From: Erythrobacter sp. WG
GTDB taxonomy: Bacteria; Pseudomonadota; Alphaproteobacteria; Sphingomonadales; Sphingomonadaceae
DNA length: 42,817 bases
NCBI RefSeq assembly: GCF_026586795.1
Contig: NZ_JAPFGY010000030.1
Location: 1 to 42,817 of the forward strand
Direction: 5' to 3'
Positions 8,099 through 19,322 of the stretch are shown here, in pieces. Position 1 is the stretch's first letter. Each line of letters begins with the position of its first letter. The position numbers were made by a program, and so were the translations under genes. The notes below the pieces were generated by a model. It made no database searches and was not told where the DNA came from. It saw only the letters and a program-made list of their open reading frames with translations.

Positions 8099-8733
8099 AT
8101 GACTCGGATCAAGGACAAGGGGGTAGCGGGCGAAAGCCTGCGGCACCACCTGCGCGCGGCGACGATGGCGGCGCACGATCTGCTCGATCACGCGATGCAG
8201 GCGGCGAGCGGCTGGCAGACCCGCAGCGACTATGCGCGCTTCCTCGGCTTGCAGCACGCCGCGCGCGTGCCGGTCGAGGCGTGGCTGGCCGAGCACGCGC
8301 CGGCCGATCTGCGCCCCCCGCTCCAGACCCCGCTCATCGCCCGGGATTTGTCGGCGCTCGGGACGGGTTTGCCCCCTGCCAGCCCCCCCTTCGACCCCGG
8401 TTACACCCCCTCCAGCCCCCCGCTTGCAGGCGTGTTTCACGTGAAACATTCGGCGCTGGGGGTGGCCTGGGTGCTGGCCGGATCGGCGCTCGGCAATGCG
8501 GCGATCGGGCGGCAGGTGAAGCGGATCGGCGACGGCGTCTGGCCGATGGCATTCCTCGGCGACGCGGCGATGATGGCCTTCTGGCAGGGCCTGCGCGCGC
8601 GGATCGAAGGCGAGCCCGCCAGCCCCGCCGAAGCGGCCGGCGCGACGCAGGCGGCGGAGGCGGTCTTCGCGCATTTCCTGGGGGTGGCAGACGGGGGTCA
8701 AGTGCCTGAAAGACAGGCGGAAAGCACGCAGTC

Positions 8734-8737
<4 letters not shown>
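8099..8737 (+). CDS. bphO: Heme oxygenase (biliverdin-producing, phytochrome-linked)
   Basis: The 212-residue protein should open heme to biliverdin, the chromophore of the phytochrome encoded next. The heme-ligand helix is LRAATMAAHDLLDHAM with the proximal His26. The distal-side helix is GVAWVLAGSALGNAAIG (about 121-137), equivalent to the glycine-rich GxxYVLEGSxLGG of bacterial heme oxygenases, though less exact. Between them, residues 88-118 form an odd proline-rich insert ending in VFHVKH. That insert is encoded by a C-rich array and a perfect parS palindrome, so this loop is shaped by a chromosome-segregation site rather than by enzyme function. The gene overlaps bphP by four bases (ATGA), which implies coupled translation of pigment maker and photoreceptor. 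Confidence 0.85.
8373..8423 (+). repeat. C-rich, roughly 11-bp-phased array preceding the first parS site
   Basis: CCCC blocks start at 8373, 8386, 8395, 8407 and 8418, mean spacing about 11 bp. Two blocks carry the unit CCCC(T)(N)CCAG. The last 18 bases, 8406-8423, match 33031-33048 at 16 of 18 positions, and both end 8-9 bp before a parS palindrome. It lies inside bphO and codes for a proline-rich loop. Confidence 0.5.
8433..8448. other. parS centromere-like site (ParB binding), inside bphO
   Basis: TGTTTCACGTGAAACA is a perfect 16-bp palindrome identical to the widely conserved bacterial parS consensus bound by ParB during origin segregation. It is read in frame within bphO as VFHVKH (residues 112-117), the usual peptide signature of a parS site inside a gene. 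An identical site lies at 33057-33072. parS sites cluster near the replication origin, so the window is probably origin-proximal. Confidence 0.92.
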
Positions 8738-11286
<2,549 letters not shown>

Positions 11287-11304
11287 AGCGGTTTCCCTGC
11301 GCAT

Positions 11305-11328
11305 CGGCAGCGTGGCCGTGCGCTGCCG
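11305..11328. terminator. Hairpin between convergent bphP and TonB-like genes
   Basis: An 8-bp perfect stem (cggcagcg / cgctgccg) with an eight-base loop lies 18 bases after the bphP stop, followed by tctt on the + strand. It could end transcription from both sides. The T run is weak, so confidence is moderate. Confidence 0.5.
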
Positions 11329-11347
11329 TCTTGCGCCCGCCGGCGGG

Positions 11348-12097
11348 TCAGAACCACTGCTGGCGCCAGTAGAAGGGGGCCGGCACCGGGCGGCCCTCGG
11401 CATCGGTGGCGGGGCGGAAGCGCAGCCGGGTCTCGACAAGCTGGCAGGTGATGCGATCGGCCTCGGGATCGGGGCTGGCGCGGTAGACCGCGCAATCGCG
11501 CGCGCGCCCGTCGGTGCCGACGGTGACGCGGACGATAACCTGGGTGCCGCGCCGCGCGGCCCGGCCGCCGGAGGGCACGGGGAAGTCCCGCGCATTGTCG
11601 ATCGTGCCGGAAACCAGCACCGGCCTCGTCGCCGCCGCGCCGCTGCCGCGCCCGTCGCCGCCCGTTCCGCTGCCGGTCCCCTCCCCTTCGCCGCCCGCGC
11701 CCGTGCCCTCGCCCGCCGCCGCCGCGCCCGAGAGGCTGGCGATCCCGGTCGACGCCGCGCGCGGTGCCGGCGGATCGCGCCTGACCTCGATCTTCGGCGA
11801 GGGCACCGCCACGGGCCTCGCGACAGCCTCCCGGCCCGGATCGCCTGCGGCACCCCGGTCGGGTTCGGACGGGATTTCGGGCGGTGGCGGGGGTGGAGGC
11901 GGGGGCGGCTCGGACACGCTGAAGGCCGAGACCACCTGCGCCACCGCCGAGGCCGTGACATCGGGCACCAGCGCGCGGGCGAGGCCGTAGAGCGCGGCGG
12001 CATGGGCCAGCACGATCACCGCGATCAGCGGCAGGCTCGGCCGACGACGACGCGCGCCATACCCTCTCCCGGTTCCATGATTCTCCGCTGATCCCAC
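11348..12097 (-). CDS. TonB-like energy transducer
   Basis: The 249-residue protein has the classic TonB layout: a short basic N-terminus (RRRR at 16-19), one membrane helix (about 22-44), a run of ten prolines at 64-73, a long Gly/Ser/Glu-rich spacer (about 80-160) that crosses the periplasm, and a C-terminal TonB-type domain (about 165-249) ending VPAPFYWRQQWF. Such proteins pass proton-motive force to outer-membrane TonB-dependent receptors. ExbB/ExbD genes are not nearby, but a large receptor is encoded 3.6 kb away. The start is GTG at 12097; the ATG at 12078 is out of frame. The protein may serve one receptor or several. Confidence 0.85.
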   Translation of the reverse strand: MGSAENHGTGRGYGARRRRPSLPLIAVIVLAHAAALYGLARALVPDVTASAVAQVVSAFSVSEPPPPPPPPPPEIPSEPDRGAAGDPGREAVARPVAVPSPKIEVRRDPPAPRAASTGIASLSGAAAAGEGTGAGGEGEGTGSGTGGDGRGSGAAATRPVLVSGTIDNARDFPVPSGGRAARRGTQVIVRVTVGTDGRARDCAVYRASPDPEADRITCQLVETRLRFRPATDAEGRPVPAPFYWRQQWF

Positions 12098-12211
12098 AGG
12101 CCCTCGCTCCGCAAACGCTCCGAAACGGATGCGCTTCTCCCCGCAATCCCGTCGACCGCTCTATAACAGACGCGCGGCAACTGGCGATGGAGCGCAGCGA
12201 TCGAGCGCGCG

Positions 12212-15200
12212 ATGGATCATGACCGGCACGGTGCGGACGACCGCGCCGGTGCCGAAGCGGAGCCCGGCGCAGGGGATGCCCTCGCCGATCCCGCTTTTGC
12301 GCCTGCGCCCGAGCACGCGCCCGCGCCCGCGACCGAGGGCGAGACTGCGCAGGACCCCGCCGAAGCCCCGGCCAGCACGCCGGACGCGGCGGCCGGATAT
12401 GCAGAGGCCGATGCCGAAGCGGCCAAAGGGGCAAGGAGCGCTCCGGACGTCGGGCCCGTCAAGGCGGCAAGGGCAAGCCTCGCCTGGAGCACGCGTCCCG
12501 AGGGCAGGGCGCAGACTGCGCTGCAAGGCCTTGCCGGAGCCATCCCGCAGGCGGCCGGTTTGCCGGAGATTTGCGCGCCGTTCGCCGCCGCCTTCGTGAG
12601 CCCCGCATCCGCCAAACAGCCAGCAGACGGCATCCGGGGGGCGCTCGGCGCAGGCGGCGGCGGCCCCTTGCCCGCGCTCGGCCGAATGATCGGCGCGGTC
12701 CGGATCGCTGCCGGTCCGCTAGACAATGCCAGCCTGCTCGCCGCGCTGGTCGGCGGCTTCGGCTACTGGGTTCTCGCCTGCATCAGCCTCTGGCTCGCCC
12801 AAGCCGGAGACAGCGTCAGTCCCGTGTGGCTGCCCAATGCCTGCGTCGTCGCGCTCATGCTGCGATCCCGGATCGGCAACGAGCTGCCGCTGCTCCTCGC
12901 TTGCTTTGCCGCGAGCCTCGCGGCCAATGTCGTCCAGAACCTGCCGGACCAGATCGCCCTCGTCTTCTCGCTCGCCAACGTGGTCGAGATCGTGATCGTG
13001 CTGGCGCTGACGCGCCTGCCCGGGCGCGGGGAGCCGGACATGAACCGCCTGTCCGATCTCGGCCGGCTGGTCTGGGCCGGAGGGCTTGTCGGCCCGCTGG
13101 TCTCGGCGTTGATGATCATCCCGGCGATGGGTCCGGGTTTTGCAGCGCTGCGTGACGGGCTCGTGACGTGGTTCCTGACCGACAGCATGGCGATGGTGCT
13201 GATCGTGCCCGCCGCGCTGCTGCTGGTGGACCGCTGGCGCGGCACGCTGCCGCCCGCCCCGGCCGCGCCGGCCGAGCGGATCGCGCTGCTTGCGGGCGGG
13301 ATGCTGTGCGCCTTCCTGGTGTTCCGGCAGGGGCACTCGCCCCTGCTGTTCCTGATCCAGCCGATCACCCTCCTTCACGCCTTCCGCTTGGGCAGTCTCG
13401 GCACCGCGCTCCATGTCGCGGCTGTGGCGCTGGTCGCGGCGGTAATGACGGTGGCGGGATTGGGGCCGATCGCGCACGCCGCCGAGGGGGTCGGCCTCAC
13501 CCAGCTGCATCTCCTGCAGGCCTTCGTCGCGGCGAACTTCCTCACTGGCCTGCCGGTCGCCGCGATCCTGGCGGGGCGCGACCGGATGATGGCGCGGCTC
13601 AAGGCCGGCAAGCAGGAGATCGACCTGCTCGCCGACAATGTCACCGATGCGATCCTGCGCTTCGACCTCGACGGCATCTGCACTTACGCCTCGCCCTCGG
13701 TGCGCGAGGTGCTGGGCGCGCCGCCCGAGACCTTCCTCGGCCGGCACGCCACCGCGCGGCTCCACCCCGACACGCACGAGCGGGTGGCCGAGGCGCTCGA
13801 TCGGCTGGTCGGCGGGACGAGCGAGCGCGAGCGCGTCACCTATCGCCGCTTCGCCGACGGGCCGGACGGCACGCCGGTGTTCATCGAGGCGGATTGCGCG
13901 GTCTTCCCCAATCCCGAAACCGGCGCGCGCGAAGGCGTGGTGATCGCCGCGCGTGACGTGACCGAAAGGGTGGAGCTGGAGCTCCTCCTCACCCGCGCGC
14001 GGCGCAACGCCGAGAATGCGGCGCGCGCCAAATCGGAATTCCTCGCCAACATGAGCCACGAGATCCGCACGCCGATGAACGGCGTGCTCGGTTTCGCCGA
14101 GCTGATGCTCCAGGGCGAGCTGGCCGAGGACCAGCGCCGCTTCGCCGAGTTGATCGTCCAGTCCGGCCGGTCGATGATGATGCTGCTCAACGACGTGCTC
14201 GATCTCAGCAAGATCGAGAGCGGGCAGTTCGCGATCGACCGCGCGCCGGTCGATCTGGCGGCCTGCCTCGCCGAATGCGCGGCGCTGCATCGCCCGGCTG
14301 CGACACGCAAGGGCCTGACGCTCGACATCGTGCTTCTCGAGGGCGGCAGCGCGGCGCCGCACTGGCTGCTGACCGACGGGCTGCGGCTGCGGCAGATCCT
14401 GCTCAACCTGATCGGCAACGCGGTCAAGTTCACCGAGCGCGGTGGCATCCGCATCCTCGCCGTGCTCGCCGGGCATGATCTCCGGGTGACGGTCGCCGAC
14501 ACCGGCATCGGGATCAGCCCGCGCCAGCTCGAGACGATCTTCCACCCCTTCACCCAGGGCGAGAGCCAGACCGCGCGCCGCTATGGCGGGACCGGGCTCG
14601 GCCTGTCGATCAGCCGCCAGCTCGCGGGGCTCCTCGGCGGACGGATCGAAGTGGAGAGCGAGGCGGGCGAAGGATCGCGCTTCACGCTGGTGCTGCCAGC
14701 GACGCTCGTCGCGCCGCGTCCCGATCCGGCGCTGCGCGACCTCGCGGACGAGCCGGCTTCTGGCCGTGGCGGCATGGAGGCGGACGTGGTGCCCGACCTC
14801 CCCGGTTCCTCGCGCATCCTGCTGGTCGAGGATCACGACATCAACCGCATCCTCGTCAGCGAGATGCTCGAGCGGTGCGGCCAGGAGGTGGCGCTGGCGC
14901 ATGACGGCAACGAGGCGATCGCGATGGTGATCGATTCGGTGATGCGCGGGCGTCCCTACGATCTCGTGCTGATGGACGTGCAGATGCCCGACTGCGACGG
15001 CCTTGATGCCACCCGCGCGATCCGGGCCGAGGGGATCGGCCCCGGCGAACTGCCGGTGATCGCGCTCACCGCCAATGCCTTCCCCGAGGATGTCGCCGCC
15101 GCGCGCGAGGCGGGGATGCAGGGCCATCTGGCCAAGCCGGTCGATTTCGCCAAGCTCGCCCGGACGCTGCAACGCTGGCTGCCGACCCGCATCGTCGAGG

Positions 15201-15565
15201 ATGCGGAGCAGCCCTCCGGCGCGGCGCTTCCGGCGCGCTCGCGCTCGCCGCATCTGGTCGCGCGCTGGCGGAAGCGGCGCACCGAGACGCTGGCGGCGGT
15301 GCGCGAGGCTCTCGCCGAGGGTTGGCTCGCCGAGGCCGCCACACCGCCCGATGCGCGCCGAGGGGAGCTCGCGCGGCTGCTCCACAGGCTCGCCGGCAGC
15401 GCCGCGCTGTTCGACGAGACGGCGCTGGGCGAGGCGGCAAGCGTGCTCGAACGTGCGCTGACAGCCATCCCCGCGCCGCGCGATCTCACCCCGCTTGCCG
15501 AGGCCCTGCTGGCCGCTGCCGCGACGACGGCTGCTGCATCCGGCAGCGGCGCGGACCGGGCCTGA
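12212..15565 (+). CDS. MASE1 hybrid sensor histidine kinase (PAS-HisKA-HATPase-receiver-HPt)
   Basis: The 1117-residue product is a complete phosphorelay in one chain. Residues 1-158 are Ala/Pro/Glu-rich and look disordered. A MASE1-type membrane sensor follows (about 170-450, opening with SLLAALVGGFGYWVLACISL). Next come a PAS domain (about 470-590, ADNVTDAILRFDLDGICTYA), HisKA with SHEIRTPMNG and acceptor His616, HATPase with NAVKFTERG and DTGIGIS and GTGLGLS, a receiver with Asp922 (VLMDVQMPD), and a C-terminal HPt-like helix with candidate His1058 (LLHRLAGSAALFDE). A shorter start is possible at ATG 12686 (Met159), which would remove the whole unusual N-terminal stretch. The ligand sensed and the final response regulator are unknown. 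Confidence 0.9.
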   Translation: MDHDRHGADDRAGAEAEPGAGDALADPAFAPAPEHAPAPATEGETAQDPAEAPASTPDAAAGYAEADAEAAKGARSAPDVGPVKAARASLAWSTRPEGRAQTALQGLAGAIPQAAGLPEICAPFAAAFVSPASAKQPADGIRGALGAGGGGPLPALGRMIGAVRIAAGPLDNASLLAALVGGFGYWVLACISLWLAQAGDSVSPVWLPNACVVALMLRSRIGNELPLLLACFAASLAANVVQNLPDQIALVFSLANVVEIVIVLALTRLPGRGEPDMNRLSDLGRLVWAGGLVGPLVSALMIIPAMGPGFAALRDGLVTWFLTDSMAMVLIVPAALLLVDRWRGTLPPAPAAPAERIALLAGGMLCAFLVFRQGHSPLLFLIQPITLLHAFRLGSLGTALHVAAVALVAAVMTVAGLGPIAHAAEGVGLTQLHLLQAFVAANFLTGLPVAAILAGRDRMMARLKAGKQEIDLLADNVTDAILRFDLDGICTYASPSVREVLGAPPETFLGRHATARLHPDTHERVAEALDRLVGGTSERERVTYRRFADGPDGTPVFIEADCAVFPNPETGAREGVVIAARDVTERVELELLLTRARRNAENAARAKSEFLANMSHEIRTPMNGVLGFAELMLQGELAEDQRRFAELIVQSGRSMMMLLNDVLDLSKIESGQFAIDRAPVDLAACLAECAALHRPAATRKGLTLDIVLLEGGSAAPHWLLTDGLRLRQILLNLIGNAVKFTERGGIRILAVLAGHDLRVTVADTGIGISPRQLETIFHPFTQGESQTARRYGGTGLGLSISRQLAGLLGGRIEVESEAGEGSRFTLVLPATLVAPRPDPALRDLADEPASGRGGMEADVVPDLPGSSRILLVEDHDINRILVSEMLERCGQEVALAHDGNEAIAMVIDSVMRGRPYDLVLMDVQMPDCDGLDATRAIRAEGIGPGELPVIALTANAFPEDVAAAREAGMQGHLAKPVDFAKLARTLQRWLPTRIVEDAEQPSGAALPARSRSPHLVARWRKRRTETLAAVREALAEGWLAEAATPPDARRGELARLLHRLAGSAALFDETALGEAASVLERALTAIPAPRDLTPLAEALLAAAATTAAASGSGADRA

Positions 15566-15670
15566 GGCACCGCCGGACGCAGGCGCTTTCCTGCCGCGAA
15601 CGGTCCTCATGCTCCAGGTGGAAGCCGCTTCGCCCCCCGGTCAGGCAGGAAAGAGCGGACCACCAAAGCA

Positions 15671-15700
15671 AAAGGGCGGCCCGTTGCCGGGCCGCCCTTT
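15671..15700. terminator. Bidirectional intrinsic terminator between hybrid kinase and receptor genes
   Basis: A perfect 13-bp stem (aaagggcggcccg / cgggccgcccttt) with loop ttgc lies between two convergent genes. The AAA/TTT ends give short U tracts in both directions. It should end transcripts of both the kinase gene and the TonB-dependent receptor. Confidence 0.88.
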
Positions 15701-15723
15701 CATGAGTCTCAGCGAGACCGCGA

Positions 15724-18700
15724 TCAGAACTTGACGCGCACCCCGAAGCGGACGCCCCACAGCGAACCGTTGATCTGGGTGGCTTCCACCGGCGCGACGA
15801 AGCGGTTGGCGTTCGCCCCCGTGGTGACGCGGTTTTCATAACGATACTGCGTGCAGGGCTGCGCAACGGTCGCCACCGCACCGCCGGTGGTGAGGCAAGC
15901 GACGTTCACGATCGGCGCGGTGTAGGGGAAGCCGACCTGACGGATGGTGCCCCAGTCCTTGTCGATGAAGTTGAGGACGTTCTCCATTTCCATCGACAGT
16001 TCGATCTTGCCGCCGAAGGCGAACGGCACTTCCTGACGCACCGCAAGGTCGAGCTTGTGGACCCACGGCGTCTCGCCGATGTTCTTCGGCGCGATCTGGC
16101 CCTGATACCTGTTCAGTTCAGAGTTGCGCACGAAGTTCTGGAAGCCCGCGAAGTCGAAGTTCGGCGCGTAGGTCACGCGCGGATCGGCGGTCGGGCTGCT
16201 CACGTTCGGCACGTAGATCAGACCACGCTCGTTGCGGCCGGTCACACCGAGGACGGTCGAACGGGCGGTCCCTGCCGCCTGGTCGGCGAAGGTGTAGCTG
16301 TAACGCTGGCCCGAACGGACGTTGTAGAAGAACTCGATGCGGGTGTTGTTGTCACCGAACAGCTCGGCATCGTAGCCGGCCACCAGGCGGAACTGGTGGT
16401 CACGCTGGTAGTTCGAGATGCCCTGCGCGGCGAAGTTCGAATCGATGCCCACAGCGGTGTTGGTGTAGTTCGAGAACGCCACCGACGAGGTGCCCGGGTT
16501 CTGATCCTGCACGTCGCCGAAGGTGTAGGCGCCGTTCAGGAAGAAGCCCGAGGCGAAGCGCTTGTCGAAGCGCGCCACGATGTTCCAGCTGTCGCCGAAA
16601 CCCGTGTTGGTGAGCAGCACGTCGGTGTTGACCGTGGTGCCCTGCCCGGCGAGCACGTTGTAACGGATGCGGCCGTCGGGCAGCGTGCCGTTCGGCACCG
16701 AGCGCAGGTCGGTCCACTCGAGCGCATCGCGCACCTTCGAATAGACCACGTCGACGCCGAGGTTCCAGCCGTCACCCAGGAAGCTGCCGAAGTTCGCCTC
16801 GTAGTCGATCGAGCCCGAGAAGCGCCACTGCGAGAGCGGCTCGAAGTTCGGGTCGAGCGCGTTGGTCGGCGAGGCGGCGGTGCCGGTGGTGCGGATCGCG
16901 TCGATCAGCGCCTGCGGGATGCCGGTGCCGCCCGAGACGTTGTTGAGCGTGGCCGCGCCAATGGCGTTCTGCTGCGCCTGGCTGAGGCCGGTGACGCCGG
17001 CAACGGTGAAGGTGTCCTGGGCAGGGGTCGCGCCGGGCACGCGGCGCACCTGGACGCGGCCGATCGTCGGACCGGGGTTCGAATAATTGTTCGAGATCCA
17101 CACGTTCGGGTTGCCGCCGCCGAAGATGCCCGCCGAACCGCGCACGGTCAGACGATCGGTCGGCTTCCAGTTCACGCCGAAGCGCGGCTGGAACAGGTCG
17201 CGGCCGTTGAGCGTGCCGGTGTTCGGGAAGCCGAAGCGGCCGAGGAAGGCGTCGTTGCGGAACGGCACGCTCGGGGTGTCGAACAGGTCGTAGCGCATCC
17301 CGGCAACCACGGTCAGGTTGTCGGTCACGTCGATCGTGTCCATGATGCCGAAGGTCCAGCTGTTGTTCTGGAAATCGGCGGTCACGGTCTCGATCCCGCC
17401 ACGCAGCGGCACCGCGAAGTCAAGCTCGTTGGCGCGGCGGGCCTGGAGGTCGTTGATCCCGTCGAACAGCCACACGCCCGAGGTGCGCTGCGCGAAGAGG
17501 TTGCGGACGTCCTGACGGCGACGCTCGGCAATGAACTTGACGGTGTGGTTGTTGAGGTTGAGCGTCGCGGCGAACTCGATGTTCAGGCTCTGGCTGTCGA
17601 GCTCGTTGGCCTGGCGGCTGAGGTCCGGGCCGAAGCGCAGGCGGCGCACGCCGTTCGGGCAGACCAGCGGCGGCGCGGTGGCGACGTTCTCGAGGCAGAC
17701 GTTGAATTCGCCGAAGCTGGTGTTGCCGCCGATCGGCACCTGCAGGCGCACGTAATCGGCATAGGACACGCGCAGCATGGTCGAGAAGTTGTCCGACCAC
17801 TGGTTGTTCGACTGGATCATGCCGAAGTGGTTGACCGCACCCTGCGTGTAGTTGTTCGACAGCAGGTTGTAGGTCGGGTTGTTGGCGTTGATCTGGCCGA
17901 CACCGGTCTGGCCGGCGAGCAGCGAGCTCTCGTTCCAAATGTAGGTCGCGGTCAGGCGGTGGCCGTCGGCGATGTTCCAGTCGAGCTTGGTGACGAGCTT
18001 GTCGTCCTTCTCGACGATGTCGTTGGCGACGCCCAGCGTGTTGAAGTTGTAGGTGCCCTGGGAGATCTGGCCGATCTGGTCGATCTGCGCCTGGGTGATG
18101 CCGAGCTGGCCCGGATCGACGTCGGCCGGGACGGTGTCACGGGTGCGCTCGTAGGTGACGGCGAAGAACAGCTTGTCCTTGATGATCGGGCCGGTGACCT
18201 GCGCGGTGTAGATCTGCGAATCGAACGCACCCACGCGGGTCAGTTCGCGGGCACGGGTGCCGCGCAGATCGTCGTTCTGGTAGTAGGCGCCGCCCAGGAA
18301 GGTGAAGCGGTTGCCGCCCGACTTGAGCTGCGCGTTGATCGCGCCGCCCTGGAAGAAGCCCTGCTGGATGTCGACGGGCGCGATTTCGACGGCGAATTCG
18401 CCGATCGCATCGAGCGGCACCGGGCCGCGTGCGGAGACGAGACCGCCGGCCTCGAGGCCGAACGGGTCACCGAAGGCGACGCCGTCGATGGTGAAGCGGT
18501 TGTAGCGGTTGTTGGCGCCGGCGATGCTGATCGCGCCGCCGTTGGTGGCGTCGAGGTTCACCAGCGGGTTGCGCGCGGCGAGGTTGCGGATGTCGCGGTT
18601 GACGTTGGCGACGCCGAGGATGTCGCGGGCGCTCAAAACGCTCGCGGCACCGGTCGAAAGCGTGATCGCCGAACGCGTGCGGGTGCCCGAGACGACGATG

Positions 18701-19056
18701 GTCTGCCCCTGCGGCGCGAGCGCGACGCTGATGCGCTGGGCCTGGCCGGCAGTGAGGAAGCCGATTTCCTGGCTTGCGGTCTCGAAGCCGTCGGCGACGA
18801 CGGTGACGTTGAACGGACCGCCCAGACGCAGACCCGCCGCGTTGAAGGAACCGGCAGCGTCGGTCGTCTGCGTCGAGGTCGTGCCCGAGGGGACGTGGGT
18901 GACGGTAACGGTCGCACCGGCAAGCGCGTTGCCGTTGTCGTCGGTGACGGTGCCGCGCACCGAGGAGGTGGTTTCCTGCGCGAAGGCCGGGGTGGCGATG
19001 GTGGTCGTCGCCGCCAGGCTGACGAGGCTCGCCGCAAGGAGATACTTAAGCTTCAT
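15724..19056 (-). CDS. Oar-like TonB-dependent outer-membrane receptor
   Basis: The 1110-residue protein starts with a signal peptide cleaved after AFA (about residue 26). An N-terminal carboxypeptidase-regulatory-like beta domain follows (about 30-115, SVRGTVTDDNGNALAGATVT), then a plug (about 130-240) and a large barrel, closing with a beta-strand that ends in an aromatic residue (GVRFGVRVKF). This architecture is that of Oar-like receptors, which import large or polymeric substrates such as peptides or glycans; the substrate cannot be read from sequence. The TonB-like gene nearby could energise it. It has its own upstream region and a strong shared terminator, so it is probably a single-gene transcript. 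Confidence 0.9.
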   Translation of the reverse strand: MKLKYLLAASLVSLAATTTIATPAFAQETTSSVRGTVTDDNGNALAGATVTVTHVPSGTTSTQTTDAAGSFNAAGLRLGGPFNVTVVADGFETASQEIGFLTAGQAQRISVALAPQGQTIVVSGTRTRSAITLSTGAASVLSARDILGVANVNRDIRNLAARNPLVNLDATNGGAISIAGANNRYNRFTIDGVAFGDPFGLEAGGLVSARGPVPLDAIGEFAVEIAPVDIQQGFFQGGAINAQLKSGGNRFTFLGGAYYQNDDLRGTRARELTRVGAFDSQIYTAQVTGPIIKDKLFFAVTYERTRDTVPADVDPGQLGITQAQIDQIGQISQGTYNFNTLGVANDIVEKDDKLVTKLDWNIADGHRLTATYIWNESSLLAGQTGVGQINANNPTYNLLSNNYTQGAVNHFGMIQSNNQWSDNFSTMLRVSYADYVRLQVPIGGNTSFGEFNVCLENVATAPPLVCPNGVRRLRFGPDLSRQANELDSQSLNIEFAATLNLNNHTVKFIAERRRQDVRNLFAQRTSGVWLFDGINDLQARRANELDFAVPLRGGIETVTADFQNNSWTFGIMDTIDVTDNLTVVAGMRYDLFDTPSVPFRNDAFLGRFGFPNTGTLNGRDLFQPRFGVNWKPTDRLTVRGSAGIFGGGNPNVWISNNYSNPGPTIGRVQVRRVPGATPAQDTFTVAGVTGLSQAQQNAIGAATLNNVSGGTGIPQALIDAIRTTGTAASPTNALDPNFEPLSQWRFSGSIDYEANFGSFLGDGWNLGVDVVYSKVRDALEWTDLRSVPNGTLPDGRIRYNVLAGQGTTVNTDVLLTNTGFGDSWNIVARFDKRFASGFFLNGAYTFGDVQDQNPGTSSVAFSNYTNTAVGIDSNFAAQGISNYQRDHQFRLVAGYDAELFGDNNTRIEFFYNVRSGQRYSYTFADQAAGTARSTVLGVTGRNERGLIYVPNVSSPTADPRVTYAPNFDFAGFQNFVRNSELNRYQGQIAPKNIGETPWVHKLDLAVRQEVPFAFGGKIELSMEMENVLNFIDKDWGTIRQVGFPYTAPIVNVACLTTGGAVATVAQPCTQYRYENRVTTGANANRFVAPVEATQINGSLWGVRFGVRVKF

Positions 19057-19322
19057 GGTTCAAGGCCCCTGGGTCAGTGGAGAGAGTTGAGAACGAAACT
19101 GGTGTGATGCGGCCTTCGCGTTAGGCCGGTACGCTTGCGGCAAAGCGACTGTTCTGTGACAGTTTCATGAAACGCCATGCCCCGACGCGGCGGTTCCTTA
19201 CTGCCGGACGCGCAGATTTCCAGAGAACTCTCGGAATTGCGCGGCTTCTGAGCGCGTGTGTTGCATCGCAGCAACGCCGCGATTCAATTTTTTCTGGAAG
19301 TTCAACGGTGCTCTGGGAGCGA
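19057..19322. promoter_or_regulatory. Upstream region of the receptor gene with a candidate operator at 19148-19163
   Basis: This 266-bp gap contains no supported gene. It is relatively AT-rich and carries an inverted repeat ACTGT-TCTGTG-ACAGT at 19148-19163, about 92 bp before the receptor start on the reverse strand, plus a second, gttgc-N6-gcaac, at 19260-19275. Either could bind a regulator of the receptor. I cannot match them to a known factor with confidence; part of the first resembles a Pho half-site (CTGTCA). Confidence 0.35.

Noticed and set aside
16057..19107. 1016-codon forward frame opposite the TonB-dependent receptor
   Set aside because: Composition is that of antisense (Val/Arg/Glu/His-rich without motifs), and the receptor on the other strand is unmistakable.
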